From assembly GCA_963682175.1 (NCBI GenBank), contig OY821793.1, forward strand, positions 29,285,493 through 29,349,492: 64,000 nt of DNA, in the 5' to 3' direction. How positions within the stretch are numbered: position 1 is the first letter of the stretch; each line of letters begins with the position of its first letter. The notes under the pieces were generated by a model that made no database searches, was not told the origin of the DNA, and was given only the letters and a program-made list of their open reading frames with translations. This stretch comes from Triglochin maritima (lineage: Eukaryota; Streptophyta; Magnoliopsida; Alismatales; Juncaginaceae). This document shows positions 22,755-34,835 of this stretch, piece by piece. The translations under genes were made by a program, and so were the position numbers.

Positions 22755-24835
22755 CTAACCCTGATGGCTGACTCCACGCACACATATCTGCTTCCTTCTG
22801 GAAAATTGATGGGTGTTTCCAGTGCCCCGACTACTACTCTGGCTGGGCTCACAAGGATCTCCAAATGATTGTTCTACAACCTCTACCTTCTTTTCGGAAG
22901 ACGTCTCGACCTGAAAAGCAAAATTCAAGCACTGTTGTTAGTTTTTTGTAGTAGCATGGGCGCAAGCATAAAGCAGCATGTTAAATTCGGGTAGCTTCTC
23001 CCAAGCCCCCGATCTACAAAGACCAAGTACAAGTTCAACCAGCAGCACGCTATTTAATGTAGACGCTTCTTATACCTACATCTCTGTTTTTTTGAACAAA
23101 CTCATTTTGGCAACAATTTATATTTAGAAAAGAAAGTTCAACCTAGTCTTTAAGACAAATCCAACTAATGTTGAATCAAGTTTTATTACAATTAAAAACC
23201 AGCAAACCAGTAGCAGATACTCAAAAAACACCCAAAAAAATTATAATTGATGGGAATAAAAGCAATGTACTGCCTGCATAGTACCTTTCTCAGGTGATTC
23301 GCCGGAATTCTCACCCAATGCCTTTTCTGCATTAGACTTCTGATCAGTATCCTTCCTTTTTCTCTAGCCTGCGCTTTTGTAAAAGTTGATAGGGCGGCAG
23401 TGGGAGCTTCATAGTAGATGTGGAAGTGGTTGTGGCGGTAGGGCGAGGGTGTTCAGACAAGGCAGGCTTTGTGTGTCATAAAACTCAAATTTCGGAACTT
23501 TGAGGTCGTCATAATTTAAGACTGGCAAACGCAGTTAGTGGGAAGACAAAATATTAAGAAATAGAGGAGAGGATACAATACCATAACTCGATGAAAGCAG
23601 CAAGCCCGACAACAGCAGTTATTTTATCATGCTTAGTCTTGGAAAGGAGACTGATAGTAACGTTGCACTCTCCAGCATCAACGATCCCATAATAAGCCAA
23701 ATAGCACCCGTCTTGCTCATTGTGTCCTCATCTTGATCAAGAATGATTTCCTTCGCTTGTTCCCTGAAACGACAATCATTACGAAAGGTGAACATAAATA
23801 AAAGTACACAAATGATAACATATCTACGAGGGCTCCGGAGTTATTTGGCAATCCTATTCATTTAGATATGGCTCTAAAGCTGCAAAACATTTGAAATATA
23901 TATCCTACACGACAACTGTTTATAAAACCATTAGTCACTACTTGAAAGCATTGCTTTGAAGGTGAAAGGTGCTGCCTAAAACATGAAAACAAGGAAACGG
24001 ACGATACCTGACTAAGCAAGCTCAATGACGATCAGAGGTTGAACTCAACGAGCCAATGCTGTCCTCTGTGGAATGTATTTGACGCTCGTCTGTTGCGAAA
24101 AACAATACAATGCAAATGGATCAGAAAAACTGTATGTCGCTTAACCGGTGAGGAACATCAAAGAATGGCATAAAATGACCACACACAATTTCACCGAAGT
24201 AAAGAAGATGAAATCAACTTCATCACCCAAGAGTCGTTACCACGAATCTTTTCAGAAGAAACAACCAAATATAAGCCAATGTCAAACAAAATACAGGTTA
24301 TATATACATAATAATGAGAAAACCACGTTGCACCTGTCTGCTAAAGCACGTTGGTCAGAATGAATCCACCATCGGTCAACGAATTCGACTCACCTAAACC
24401 CAGAAACGATATAGTCATCAAATTTTGAAATGAAAATTAAAACAAAAGAATTTGTAGCAATTTTCCATTTCGCAAAACACGCATTACACGTAACAACGCA
24501 CCAAGTGAAATTAACTAGGAAATAGTAAAATTGAAACCAAAACCCAAAACAGAACCTGAAAATATAAGTAGCCTTATCATTTCGTCTAAAAAAAATTGAG
24601 AACTTGCGAAACAAACCGTATTTCCAATATACAAAAATATTTAAGCATGCCATATAGTATGAGTGCTCACTTAATTGGATTGTGTCACTTGCTACCACAG
24701 AGAGGGTCACTTTACCCGGGCAGCAGTTGACCCCTGAGGGACTTGTACAGTTCATCCGATCGCTCAATTTCATTACAAGTGTACTGTCCAGTTTCAGAAC
24801 AAAGCCCTAGGCACTTCTGCAGACCAGAATGGTAC
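22755..24835 (-). pseudogene. Exon-like pieces of an unrecognised multi-exon gene, probably broken
   Basis: Four blocks read like exons on the minus strand, with plausible AG/GT borders. 24835-24716 reads YHSGLQKCLGLCSETGQY and continues to LYKSLRGQLLP. 23763-23582 reads EQAKEIILDQDEDTMSKTG, then a one-base frame change, then YYGIVDAGECNVTISLLSKT and ITAVVGLAAFIEL. 23363-23285 reads RKRKDTDQKSNAEKALGENS. 22910-22755 is a terminal block, VETSSEKKVEVVEQSFGDP to a TAG stop. I do not recognise the family. The frame change and imperfect phase matching between blocks suggest a pseudogene, or exons that I placed wrongly. Upstream exons may lie beyond the tandem array (see 33750-34830). Confidence 0.4.
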
Positions 24836-24873
24836 CTGAAAAAAGAAGGATGCGGGTGTTAAATCATTCACAA
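23961..24873. repeat. Duplicated segment, copy B (about 913 bp)
   Basis: Near-identical direct copy of 21237-22150, about 2.7 kb away. Because copy B sits in line with the other exon-like blocks, B is more likely the original location, and A a duplicate placed next to the gypsy fragment. Confidence 0.95.
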
Positions 24874-25828
24874 ATGTATAAAAATGTTTAAGCATGCCAA
24901 ATACTTTTGCGTAGTATTCTTACCCACGTTCAAGTGGTGGAGACATGTTTAATTGTGTTATTAAGTGCAAAATTAGTTTTGTGAACCTAGCTTATATAGT
25001 ATAATTTTTTGAAGAACAATCCTAACCTAGACAACATTGTTTTGAGTTTTATATCTCATCAGGCCATGAACCTTAGATATTTACCGTAAGCCTTAAGTTT
25101 AGAGTTCTAAGTACCAAAGCATGTGGGCATTAAGTTGAATGGTAATATCATGTGACTAGTTATTTTGAAACATAATATTTTTTTACATGCAATACACATA
25201 CATATATGCAAAATGTGGTTATATAAATGTAAAAGCTAACAATCGTAAATAGAAGATCAAAAGGGATTATATACTCCATACAAATACTTCTTATAGTTTT
25301 TCACCTAGATGAATGTAGATAAAAATACCTAAAAATTGACAGAACCGTTTCAGCCACCTAACAAAAGTAACCAAATGACTGTGTAAATGAGTGTTTAGCT
25401 TCTCATAAGCACCATTCAAGAAATAAACGACAAAAGGCTACTATTGTGTACCTTAAAACTCTTAAGAACTTTTAAATTACAATAACCATCAACACCGATC
25501 AAATGGCACATCAGCAGTCATTTTATCAGTAGCATTAAGTTAACACAAGCAATAAACAATCAAGAAAATAAACAAATAATACCTATAATACGTGATTCTT
25601 AAATTGAGTAGCACTCAACTTAGCTCATATTGGATCTGAAAAAAGGAAAAACAATGTACTCAAACCAACAATGCAACCAACCAAAAATGCTCCTAATAGA
25701 AGAAAAAAAATATTCCAACAAGAAGCATGCCAAACTCAGAATCTTGTGGTGCAAGGAAAAATAACATATGATTATTAATGATTTTAATAATCAGTGTTTC
25801 ATATAATTGGATTTTGTTATTTAAAAAA
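24874..25828. other. Intergenic or intronic; no gene seen
   Basis: A+T-rich sequence with no block that reads like an exon. It could be intron of the broken minus-strand gene. Confidence 0.4.
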
Positions 25829-26079
25829 ACATATACATAAAAAAACATGTTGCACCTGTCGGCTCAAGCACGTCAACACGTTGGTCAGAATGAATCCACT
25901 ATCGGACAACGATTTTGAGTCACCTAAACCAAAAAACGATATATCCATCAACTTTTGAAATGAAGATTAAAATTAAAAAATTGTAGCAATTTTCTATTTC
26001 ACAAAACACACATTCCACCTAACAAATGAACTTAACTAGGAAAAAATGAAAATCGAAACCAAAACCCAAAACAAACCTT
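25829..26079. repeat. Diverged third copy of part of the duplicated segment
   Basis: It matches about 21570-21832 of copy A in the same orientation (shared ACGTTGGTCAGAATGAATCCAC and GAAACCAAAACCCAAAAC) with many substitutions and indels. It is clearly older than the A/B duplication. Confidence 0.85.
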
Positions 26080-26973
26080 GTTCGTAGGTTTACTTACAGA
26101 CATCAAATCATCAGTCGTTGGGTAACCATTGTTCATTAATCCATTTTTCCAACACAATGAATATAGGTTAAATAGAAATAGATCTTGAGGTTGAAAAGCA
26201 ATTGATTTTATCACCCCACAGCTTACCTAAAAAACCTTGAGGTTAACCTGCTCAGTCTCTAGCAACCTCCTTCAACTTGGGATTTTTTTCACGGGAACAA
26301 ATAGAACCCAATAGGAAACTAATTGATTGGATGAAGAACGGCATCCATTTTCTATGCCGAATCTGCAAAACAACATGACACCGGAAACACAAAGACCAAG
26401 TGAGGGTATAAAGGAAAGTTCAAATTTCAAGTTTAAAACAGATCTCAGGTTCAAAAACAAAATCCTAGAAATTTATGACTGCTTCCATAATTAAGTTCAA
26501 TAATATCTCAAGTTGTTTCATGAAGTGAATACTCTCTAACGTTTTAAGTTTCCAAAACAAAAGCAAATAGCATTCTGTAGATTAAAAATACCATGTAAAC
26601 AACAAAACAACCATTTCCAAAGGAAAAGGTTCTCAAATAGAAATAAAAATTTAGATGTTGAAAGATGAAAGAAATCTAGTCTTAAAAGCACCATAACCAA
26701 GACAACAATCCCAACGTACTATATGTTAAGAAAAGGCCAAGATCAAGGAGAACTGAAGTGCCCTAAAATCAAATCGAGTTTGTGGTATTTGGATCAACTT
26801 GTTTTCATTTATAAAAAGTAAAATTAACAGAAGTACAAGAAAATAGAGCAAACAAAAGAAAATGAAAAAACTGAGAAACGCACAATATGTCGTTCAAAGA
26901 GAAAACGATAACAATTCGAACGTGTTAGATTTGGATCCTCCTTTATTTAATCAAATTGCTCCCAATTTTGGTA
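26080..26973. other. Intergenic or intronic; no clear gene
   Basis: Two minus-strand stretches (about 26104-26200 and 26290-26365) have weak coding appearance next to GT or AG signals, but they are too short to assign. The tandem array begins directly after this stretch. Confidence 0.35.
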
Positions 26974-29900
26974 CCAACGGCTGCCACAAGGCAATCAAGG
27001 TAGAAGCCCACTAAAGGCATGAAAGCTCTAGCAATTAATGTCATAGTCGCACAAGAAGTATCGTATTAATTATTACAATTAGAAAGTGGGCATTTATTTC
27101 ATATATACAAATACATATATAAAATTAGGTGAGTAGCATTATTCTTTAAACACTTCCCCCAACGTTTTATTAGTGTGACCTCAACTACCCAAGTCGAGAG
27201 AGCAAGTCAATGGTGCCAAAAAAAACCCAACGGACCCGAAGGTGGAATGCCACCAAAGACATACAAGCTCGACTAATGAAGTCATTGAGGGCACATATTC
27301 TTGTTTTCCCAATCACCCATATATCGCGAACTCCACCAACGATTGCCACAAGGCATTTAGGGTAGAAACCAATCGAAGGCGTGAAAGCTCTAGCAATTAA
27401 TGTCATGGGAGCACAAGAAGTAATAGTATTAATTATTACAATTACAACGTGGGCTTTTATTTCATATATACAAGTACATATATAAAATTACGTGAGTTGC
27501 ATTTTTCTTTAAACACTTCCCCCAACATTTTATTAGTGTGACTTCAACTACCAAAGTCGAGAGAGCAAGTCCATGGTGCCAAAAAAACCCCAAGGGACCC
27601 GAAGGTGGAATGTCACCAAGGACATACAAGCCCGACTAATGAAGGCATTGACGGCACATATTCTTGTTTTCCCAATCACCCATATATCGCGAACTCCACC
27701 AACTGCTGCCACAAGGCATTTAGGGTAGAAACCCACCGAAGGCGTGAAAGCTCTAGCAATTAATGTCATGGGAGCACAAGAAGTATAGTGTTAATTATTA
27801 CAATTACAAAGTGGGCTTTTTATTTTATATCTACAAATACATAAATAAACTTAGGTGAGTTGCATTGTTCTTGAAACAGTTCCCCCAACGTTTTATTAGC
27901 GTGACCTCAACTACCCAAGTCGAGAGAGCAAGTCAATGGTGCCAAAAAAAACCAACGGACCCGAAGGTGGAATGCCACCAAGGACATACAAGCTCGACTA
28001 ATGAAGGCATTGAGGGCACATTTTCTTGTTTTCCCAATCACCCATATATCGCGAACTCCACCAACGGCTGCCACATGGCATTTAGGGTACAAACCCACCG
28101 AAGGCGTGAAAGCTCTAGCAATTAATGTCATGGTCGCACAAGAAGCATAGTGTTAATTAGTACAATTACAAAGTGGACTTTTATTACATATATACAAATA
28201 CATATATAAAATTAGGTGAGTTGCGTTTTACTTTAAACAATTCCCCCAACGTTTTATTAGTGTGACTTCAACTGCCCAAGTCAAAAGAGCAAGTCAATGG
28301 TGCCAAAAAAAACCCGAGGGACCCGAAGGTGGAATGTCACCAAGGACATACAAGCTCGACTAATGAAGGCATTGACGGCACATATTCTTGTTTTCCCAAT
28401 CACCCATATATCGCGAACTCCACCAACGACTGCCACAAGGCATTGAGGGTAGAAACCCACCGAAGGCGTGAAAGCTCTAGCATTTAATGTCATGGAAACA
28501 CAAGAATTATAGTATTAATTGTTACAATTAGAAAATGGATTTTTTATTTCATATATACAAATACATATATAAAATTAGGTGAGTTGCCTTTTTCTTTAAA
28601 CACTTCCCCCAACGTTTTATTAGTGTGACCTAACTACCCAAGTCGAGAGAGCAAGTCAATGGCGCCAAAAAAAACCAACGGACCCGAAGGTGGAATGGCA
28701 CCAAGGACATACATGCTCGACTAATGAAGGCATTGACGGCACATATTCTTGTTTTCCCAATCACCCATATATCGCGAACTCCACCCACGACTGCCACAAG
28801 GCATTTAGGGTAGAAACCCACCGAAGGCGTGAAAGCTCTAGCAATTAATGTCATGGAAACACAAGAATTATAGTATTAATTATTACAATTAGAAAGTGGA
28901 TTTTTTATTTCATATATACAAATACATATATAAAATTAGGTGAGTTGCATTTTTCTTTAAACACTTCCCCCAACGTTTTATTAGTGTGACCTCAACTACC
29001 CAAGTCGAGAGAGCAAGTCAATGGTGCCAAAAAAAACCAACGGACCCGAAGGTGGAATGCCACCAAGGACATACAAGCTCGACTAATGAAGGCATTGAGG
29101 GCACATTTTCTTGTTTTCCCAATCACCCATATATCGCGAACTCCACCAACGGCTGCCACATGGCATTTAGGGTACAAACCCACCGAAGGTGTGAAAGCTC
29201 TAGCAATTAATGTCATGGGAGCACAAGAAGTAATAGTCTTAATTGTTACAATTACAAAGTGGGCTTTTATTTCATATATACAAATACATATATAAAATTA
29301 GATGAGTTGCGTTTTTCTTTAAACACTTCCCCCAACGTTTTTTTAGTGTGACCTCAACTACCCAAGTCGAGAGAGCAAGTCAATGGTGCCAAAAAAACCC
29401 CGAGGGACCCGAAAGTGGAATGCCACCAAGGACATACAAGCTCGACTAATGAAGGCATTGAGGGCACATTTTCTTGTTTTCCCAATCACCCATATATCGC
29501 GAACTCCACCAACGGCTGCCACATGACATTTAGGGTACAAACCCACCGAAAGCGTGAAAGCTCTAGCAATTAATGTCATGGGAGCACAAGAAGTAATAGT
29601 ATTAATTATTACAATTACAAAGTGGGCTTTTATTTCATATATACAAGTACATATATAAAATTAGATGAGTTGCGTTTTTCTTTAAACACTTCCCCCAACG
29701 TTTTTTTAGTGTGGCGTCAACTACCCAAGTCGAGAGAGCAAGTCAATGGTGCCAAAAAAAACCCCGAGGGACCCGAAAGTGGAATGCCACCAAGGACTTA
29801 CAAGCTCGACTAATGAAGGCATTGAGGGCACATTTTCTTGTTTTCCCAATCACCCATATATCGCGAACTCCACCAACAGCTGCCACATGGCATTTAGGGT

Positions 29901-32900
29901 ACAAACCCACCGAAGGCGTGAAAGCTCTAGCAATTAATGTCATGGTCGCACAAGAAGCATAGTGTTAATTATTACAATTACAAAGTGGGCTTTTATTTCA
30001 TATATACAAGTACATATATAAAATTAGATGAGTTGCGTTTTTCTTTAAACACTTCCCCCAACGTTTTTTTAGTGTGGCGTCAACTACCCAAGTCGAGAGA
30101 GCAAGTCAATGGTGCCAAAAAAAACCCCGAGGGACCCGAAAGTGGAATGCCACCAAGGACATACAAGCTCGACTAATGAAGGCATTGAGGGCACATATTC
30201 TTGTTTTCCCAATCACCCATATATCGCGAACTCCACCAACTTCTGCCACAAGGCATTTAGGGTACAAACCCAACGAAGGCGTGAAAGCTCTAGCAATTAA
30301 TGTCATGGAAACACAAGAATTATAGTATTAATTGTTACAATTAGAAAGTGGATTTTTTATTTCATATATACAAATACATATATAAAATTAGGTGAGTTGC
30401 GTTTTTCTTTAAACACTTCCCCCAACGTTTTATTAGTGTGACCTCAACTACCCAAGTCGAGAGAGCAAGTCAATGGTGCCAAAAAAAACCAACGGACCCG
30501 AAGGTGGAATGCCACCAAGGACATACAAGCTCGACTAATGAAGGCATTGATGGCACATTTTCTTGTTTTCCCAATCACCCATATATCGCGAACTCCACCA
30601 ACGGCTGCCACATGGCATTTAGGGTACAAACCCACCGAAAGCGTGAAAGCTCTAGCAATTAATTTCATGGGAGCACAAGAAGTAATAGTATTAATTATTA
30701 CAATTACAAAGTGGGCTTTTATTTCATATATACAAGTACATATATAAAATTAGATGAGTTGCGTTTTTCTTTAAACACTTCCCCCAACGTTTTTTTAGTG
30801 TGGCGTCAACTACCCAAATCGAGAGAGCAAGTCAATGGTGCAAAAAAAAACCCCGAGGGACCCGAAAGTGGAATGCCACCAAGGACTTACAAGCTCGACT
30901 AATGAAGGCATTGAGGGCACATTTTCTTGTTTTCCCAATCACCCATATATCGCGAACTCCACCAACGGCTGCCACATGGCATTTAGGGTACAAACCCACC
31001 GAAGGCGTGAAAGCTCTAGCAATTAATGTCATGGTCGCACAAGAAGCATAGTGTTAATTATTACAATTACAAAGTGGGCTTTTATTTCATATATACAAGT
31101 ACATATATAAAATTAGATGAGTTGCGTTTTTCTTTAAACACTTCCCCCAACGTTTTTTTAGTGTGGCGTCAACTACCCAAGTCGAGAGAGCAAGTCAATG
31201 GTGCCAAAAAAAACCCCGAGGGACCCGAAAGTGGAATGCCACCAAGGACATACAAGCTCGACTAATGAAGGCATTGAGGGCACATATTCTTGTTTTCCCA
31301 ATCACCCATATATCGCGAACTCCACCAACTTCTGCCACAAGGCATTTAGGGTACAAACCCAACGAAGGTGTGAAAGCTCTAGCAATTAATGTCATGGAAA
31401 CACAAGAATTATAGTATTAATTGTTACAATTAGAAAGTGGATTTTTTATTTCATATATACAAATACATATATAAAATTAGGTGAGTTGCCTTTTTCTTTA
31501 AACACTTCCCCCAACGTTTTATTAGTGTGACCTCAACTACCCAAGTCGAGAGAGCAAGTCAATGGTGCCAAAAAAAACCAACGGACCCGAAGGTGGAATG
31601 CCACCAAGGACATACAAGCTCGACTAATGAAGGCATTGAGGGCACATTTTCTTGTTTTCCCAATCACCCATATATCGCGAACTCCACCAACGGCTGCCAC
31701 ATGGCATTTAGGGTACAAACCCACCGAAGGCGTGAAAGCTCTAGCAATTAATGTCATAGTCGCACAAGAAGTATAGTATTAATTGTTACAATTACAAAGT
31801 GGGCCTTTATTTCATAGATACAAATACATATATAAAATTAGATGAGTTGCGTTTTTCTTTAAACACTTCCCCCCAACGTTTTTTTAGTGTGACGTCAACT
31901 ACCCAAGTCGAGAGAGCATGTCAATGGTGCCAAAAAAAACCCCGAGGGACCCGAAAGTGGAATGCCACCAAGGACATACAAGCTCGACTAATGAAGGCAT
32001 TGAGGGCACATATTCTTGTTTTCCCAATCACCCATATATCGCGAACTCCACCAACTGCTGCCACAAGGCATTTAGGGTAGAAACCCACCGAAGGCGTGAA
32101 AGCTCTAGCAATTAATGTCATGGAAACACAAGAATTATAGTATTAATTGTTACAATTAGAAAGTGGATTTTTTATTTCATATATACAAATACATATATAA
32201 AATTAGGTGAGTTCCATTTTTCTTTAAACACTTCCCCAAACGTTTTATTAGTGTGACTTCAACTACCCAAGTCGAGAGTGCAAGTCAATGGTGCCAAAAA
32301 AAACCCTGAGGGACCCGAAGGTGGAATGGCACCAAGGACATACAAGCTCGACTAATGAAGGCATTGACGGCACATATTCTTGTTTTCTCAATCACCCATA
32401 TATCGCGAACTCCACCAACGACTGCCACAAGGCATTTAGGGTAGAAACCCACCGAAGGCGTGAAAGCTCTAGCAATTAATGTCATGGAAACACAAGAATT
32501 ATAGTATTAATTTTTACAATTAGAAAGTGGATTTTTTATTTCATATATACAAATACATATATAAAATTAGGTGAGTTGCATTTTTCTTTAAACACTTCCC
32601 CCAACGTTTTATTAGTGACTTCAACTACCCAAGTCGAGAGAGCAAGTCAATGGTGCCAAAAAAAACCCCGAGGGACCCGAAAGTGGAATGCCACCAAGGA
32701 CATACAAGCTCGACTAATGAAGGCATTGAGGGCACATATTCTTGTTTTCCAATCACCCATATATCGCGAACTCCACCAACGACTGCCACAAGGCATTTAG
32801 GGTAGAAACCGACCGAAGGCGTGAAAGCTCTAGCAATTAATGTCATGGGAGCACAAGAAGTATAGTGTTAATTATTACAATTACAAAGTGGGCTTTTTAT

Positions 32901-33198
32901 TTTATATCTACAAATACATATATGGTGAGTTGCATTGTTCTTGAAACACTTCCCCCAACGTTTTATTAGTGTGACATCAACTAACAATGTCGAGAGAGCA
33001 AGTCAATGGTGCCAAAAAAAACCCAAGGGACCCGAAGGTGGAAAGTCACCAAAGACATACAAGCTCGACTAATGAAGGCATACAGGGCACATATTCTTGT
33101 TTTCCCAATCACCCATATATCGCGAACTCCACCAACGGCTGCCACAAGGCATTTAGGGTAGAAGCCCACCGTAGGGGTGAATGCTCTAGCAATTAAGT
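26974..33198. repeat. Tandem satellite array, about 17 units of about 363 bp
   Basis: A head-to-tail repeat has a period of 362-364 bp. The TGGTGCCAAAAAAA box recurs at about 27211, 27572, 27936, 28298, 28659, 29021, 29384, 29748, 30111, 30473, 30836, 31199, 31562, 31925, 32290, 32652 and 33009. A partial unit opens the array. Each unit has a conserved half (CCCATATATCGCGAACTCCA, GGCGTGAAAGCTCTAGCA) and an A+T-rich half (TATATACAAATACATATATA). Units differ by substitutions and by the length of the A run. Reading frames of 60-98 codons on both strands persist in most units, but they end at the variable A run and resemble no family, so I read them as by-products of recent homogenisation. Confidence 0.97.
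29500..31680. repeat. Higher-order duplication: two blocks of three units, 1,089 bp apart
   Basis: Unit variants recur in the same order at an exact offset of 1,089 bp (three units). The variant reading GTGTGGCGTCAACTACCCAA occurs at 29711 and 30800, and again at 30074 and 31163. The private ACCGAAAGCGTGAAAGC variant occurs near 29545 and 30635. The two blocks (about 29500-30590 and 30590-31680) differ at only a few positions, much less than neighbouring single units do. Confidence 0.9.
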
Positions 33199-33484
33199 AT
33201 TTGATGTCATGATTTGATTGGCCGAGAGAGAGAGATGATTTGGCAGATCCAAAATTAAAACAAACAAAGCTAAACACGTAAAGTTAATACAATTAAGAAT
33301 TTAAGTGAAATTTGGAGGGTTTGAAGTCATATTTTCATATGTCAAATGAGTTATGACTTCGCACTAAATTCTGAAACTCGCAACTTATGAGTATGCGGCA
33401 CCTACAAATTTGAATTGATAAATTTACAAGATCGATATTAAGTTGAATCATACACAACAATTAGATATCAAAATGAAAAAAAAA

Positions 33485-33745
33485 AGGTTGCAAAAAATAA
33501 AGATATAACAAAATGTATTCTAAGGAAAATGCAGCATAGGACAAGAATGAATCATACACAACAAATAAATATCAAATAAAAATTAGTCGCAAACAAAAGA
33601 TGTAACAAAATGTATTCTAAGGAAAATGCAGCATAGGACAAGAATGAATCACAAATAAATATCAAATAAAAAATTAGTTGCAAAGAAAAGGATATGACAA
33701 AATGTATTCTAAGGAGAAATGCAACAGAGGACAAGAATATGAACT
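33485..33745. repeat. Three-copy tandem repeat, about 92-100 bp
   Basis: Copies share ACAAAATGTATTCTAAGG followed by GCAGCATAGGACAAGAATG at about 33508, 33606 and 33698. The third copy is more diverged. It lies just beyond the satellite array and is unrelated to its sequence. Confidence 0.88.
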
Positions 33746-33749
33746 GAAC

Positions 33750-34830
33750 TCACAAAGTTGAAACTTTTACTGTAGTCCACTTTGGGGAAACTAGAGGTTC
33801 CCTTCATTCCTATCTTCCGAAACTTCACAATGATGTCACATATCCAAATAAATACACCATGTCAGTAGGCAAGAAAGAACAATATTAATTCTTGAAGATT
33901 AAGAACAAGAAAGATCTTTAAAACCTGCCTAACCTGGGACATGAGCTGGGCCTTGCCCCATCTAAGGCTTGAGCTCCGCCATGATCCTCTACCAAAGACC
34001 CTGTGGAGGACCGTTTGAGGAAGTATTAGACAAAGTTTACTGGTTCTTTTGCAAAAAACATGTAAATTTTGAAAATATTGTCTTAAGATTTTTTGAGGTT
34101 TAAAATGTGGGATTTGCAGAGGATTTAAGATTGATGCAGTTATTTGTATTGTGAGAGCCATCAGATTTTAACTGAATTAATATCCGAGCTTTGGTTCTGT
34201 TTCAGAAGATCACAACTCACATATCCTAACAAGAACTCCTACAGGATCTAAGTAGTATTACATGAACCAAATACGACCAATCTTACATGGACGTCCATCA
34301 TGAGATCTTTGAGCTTATCCGGTCGACCGGAGTCTCCTCCCGGCACCTGGACAGCCGTCTATTAGCAGCATTCGCCCGGTCCATGGCCTCGAACCGGTCA
34401 CTGGTCCCCCTCGCATTCTTGACCACGGTAACAATATCTGAGTTCGGCGGCGTTCTCCGCGTCGTCCTCGTGGAGGACCAGATCCAGTCCTCCGGGAGGC
34501 GTCTCCTGTTCCCGATATGGTCGATCTCCCGACGATCAGGATCGTCAAGATCGTTCGTCGTCAAATCGGGGTCAGCGTTTGAGGTGCTGGAAGGTTAGGG
34601 TTAGGACGGGAAGGGTCGGGGTTAGGGTTTGAGGTGTTTCAAGGTTAGGGTGGGAAGGGATCGGGTTAGGGTTACGGCGGGAAGGGGTCGGGGCTTGGAG
34701 GGAAGGAAGAAGAAGAGCGGGAACGTTTTCTTGGGGAAGAAGTGTGTTGCGAGTGGGAGTGGAGGACTGGACGGTATTTTATACACAACGGGTGGGATCC
34801 TACGCGTAAATGACACTCGTCGATTTTCTT
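33750..34830 (-). other. Possible gene 5' region on the minus strand (unrecognised)
   Basis: On the minus strand there is a TATA box (TATAAAATA, 34775-34783). A C+T-rich leader with several AACCCTAA/TTAGGG-type motifs follows (34560-34700). A G+C-rich open stretch of about 90 codons comes next (34564-34298: LDDPDRREIDHIGNRRRLPE, then SDIVTVVKNARGTSDRFEAM), without a clear ATG. Two later blocks look exon-like: 34010-33930 (KRSSTGSLVEDHGGAQALDG) and about 33830-33740 (IVKFRKIGMKGTSSFPKVDY). I do not recognise a family. If these are real exons, the downstream part of the gene would lie across the satellite array. Confidence in a functional gene is low. Confidence 0.3.
34775..34783 (-). promoter_or_regulatory. 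Putative TATA box
   Basis: TATAAAATA on the minus strand, about 30 bp upstream of a C+T-rich, leader-like sequence. It could drive the uncertain minus-strand gene that follows. Confidence 0.4.
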
Positions 34831-34835
34831 ATTAA

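Noticed and set aside
26974..33198. Regular repeats as a CRISPR array
   Set aside because: The whole 363-bp unit is repeated with no unique spacers, and the sequence is plant nuclear DNA.
27185..33277. Dozens of 60-98 codon open frames on both strands of the satellite array as genes
   Set aside because: They repeat with the 363-bp unit, end at a length-variable A run, overlap each other on opposite strands and resemble no protein family.
34287..34598. Plus-strand 103-codon frame
   Set aside because: Probably the shadow of a G+C-rich minus-strand stretch; no plus-strand promoter or family match. Neither strand is certain.
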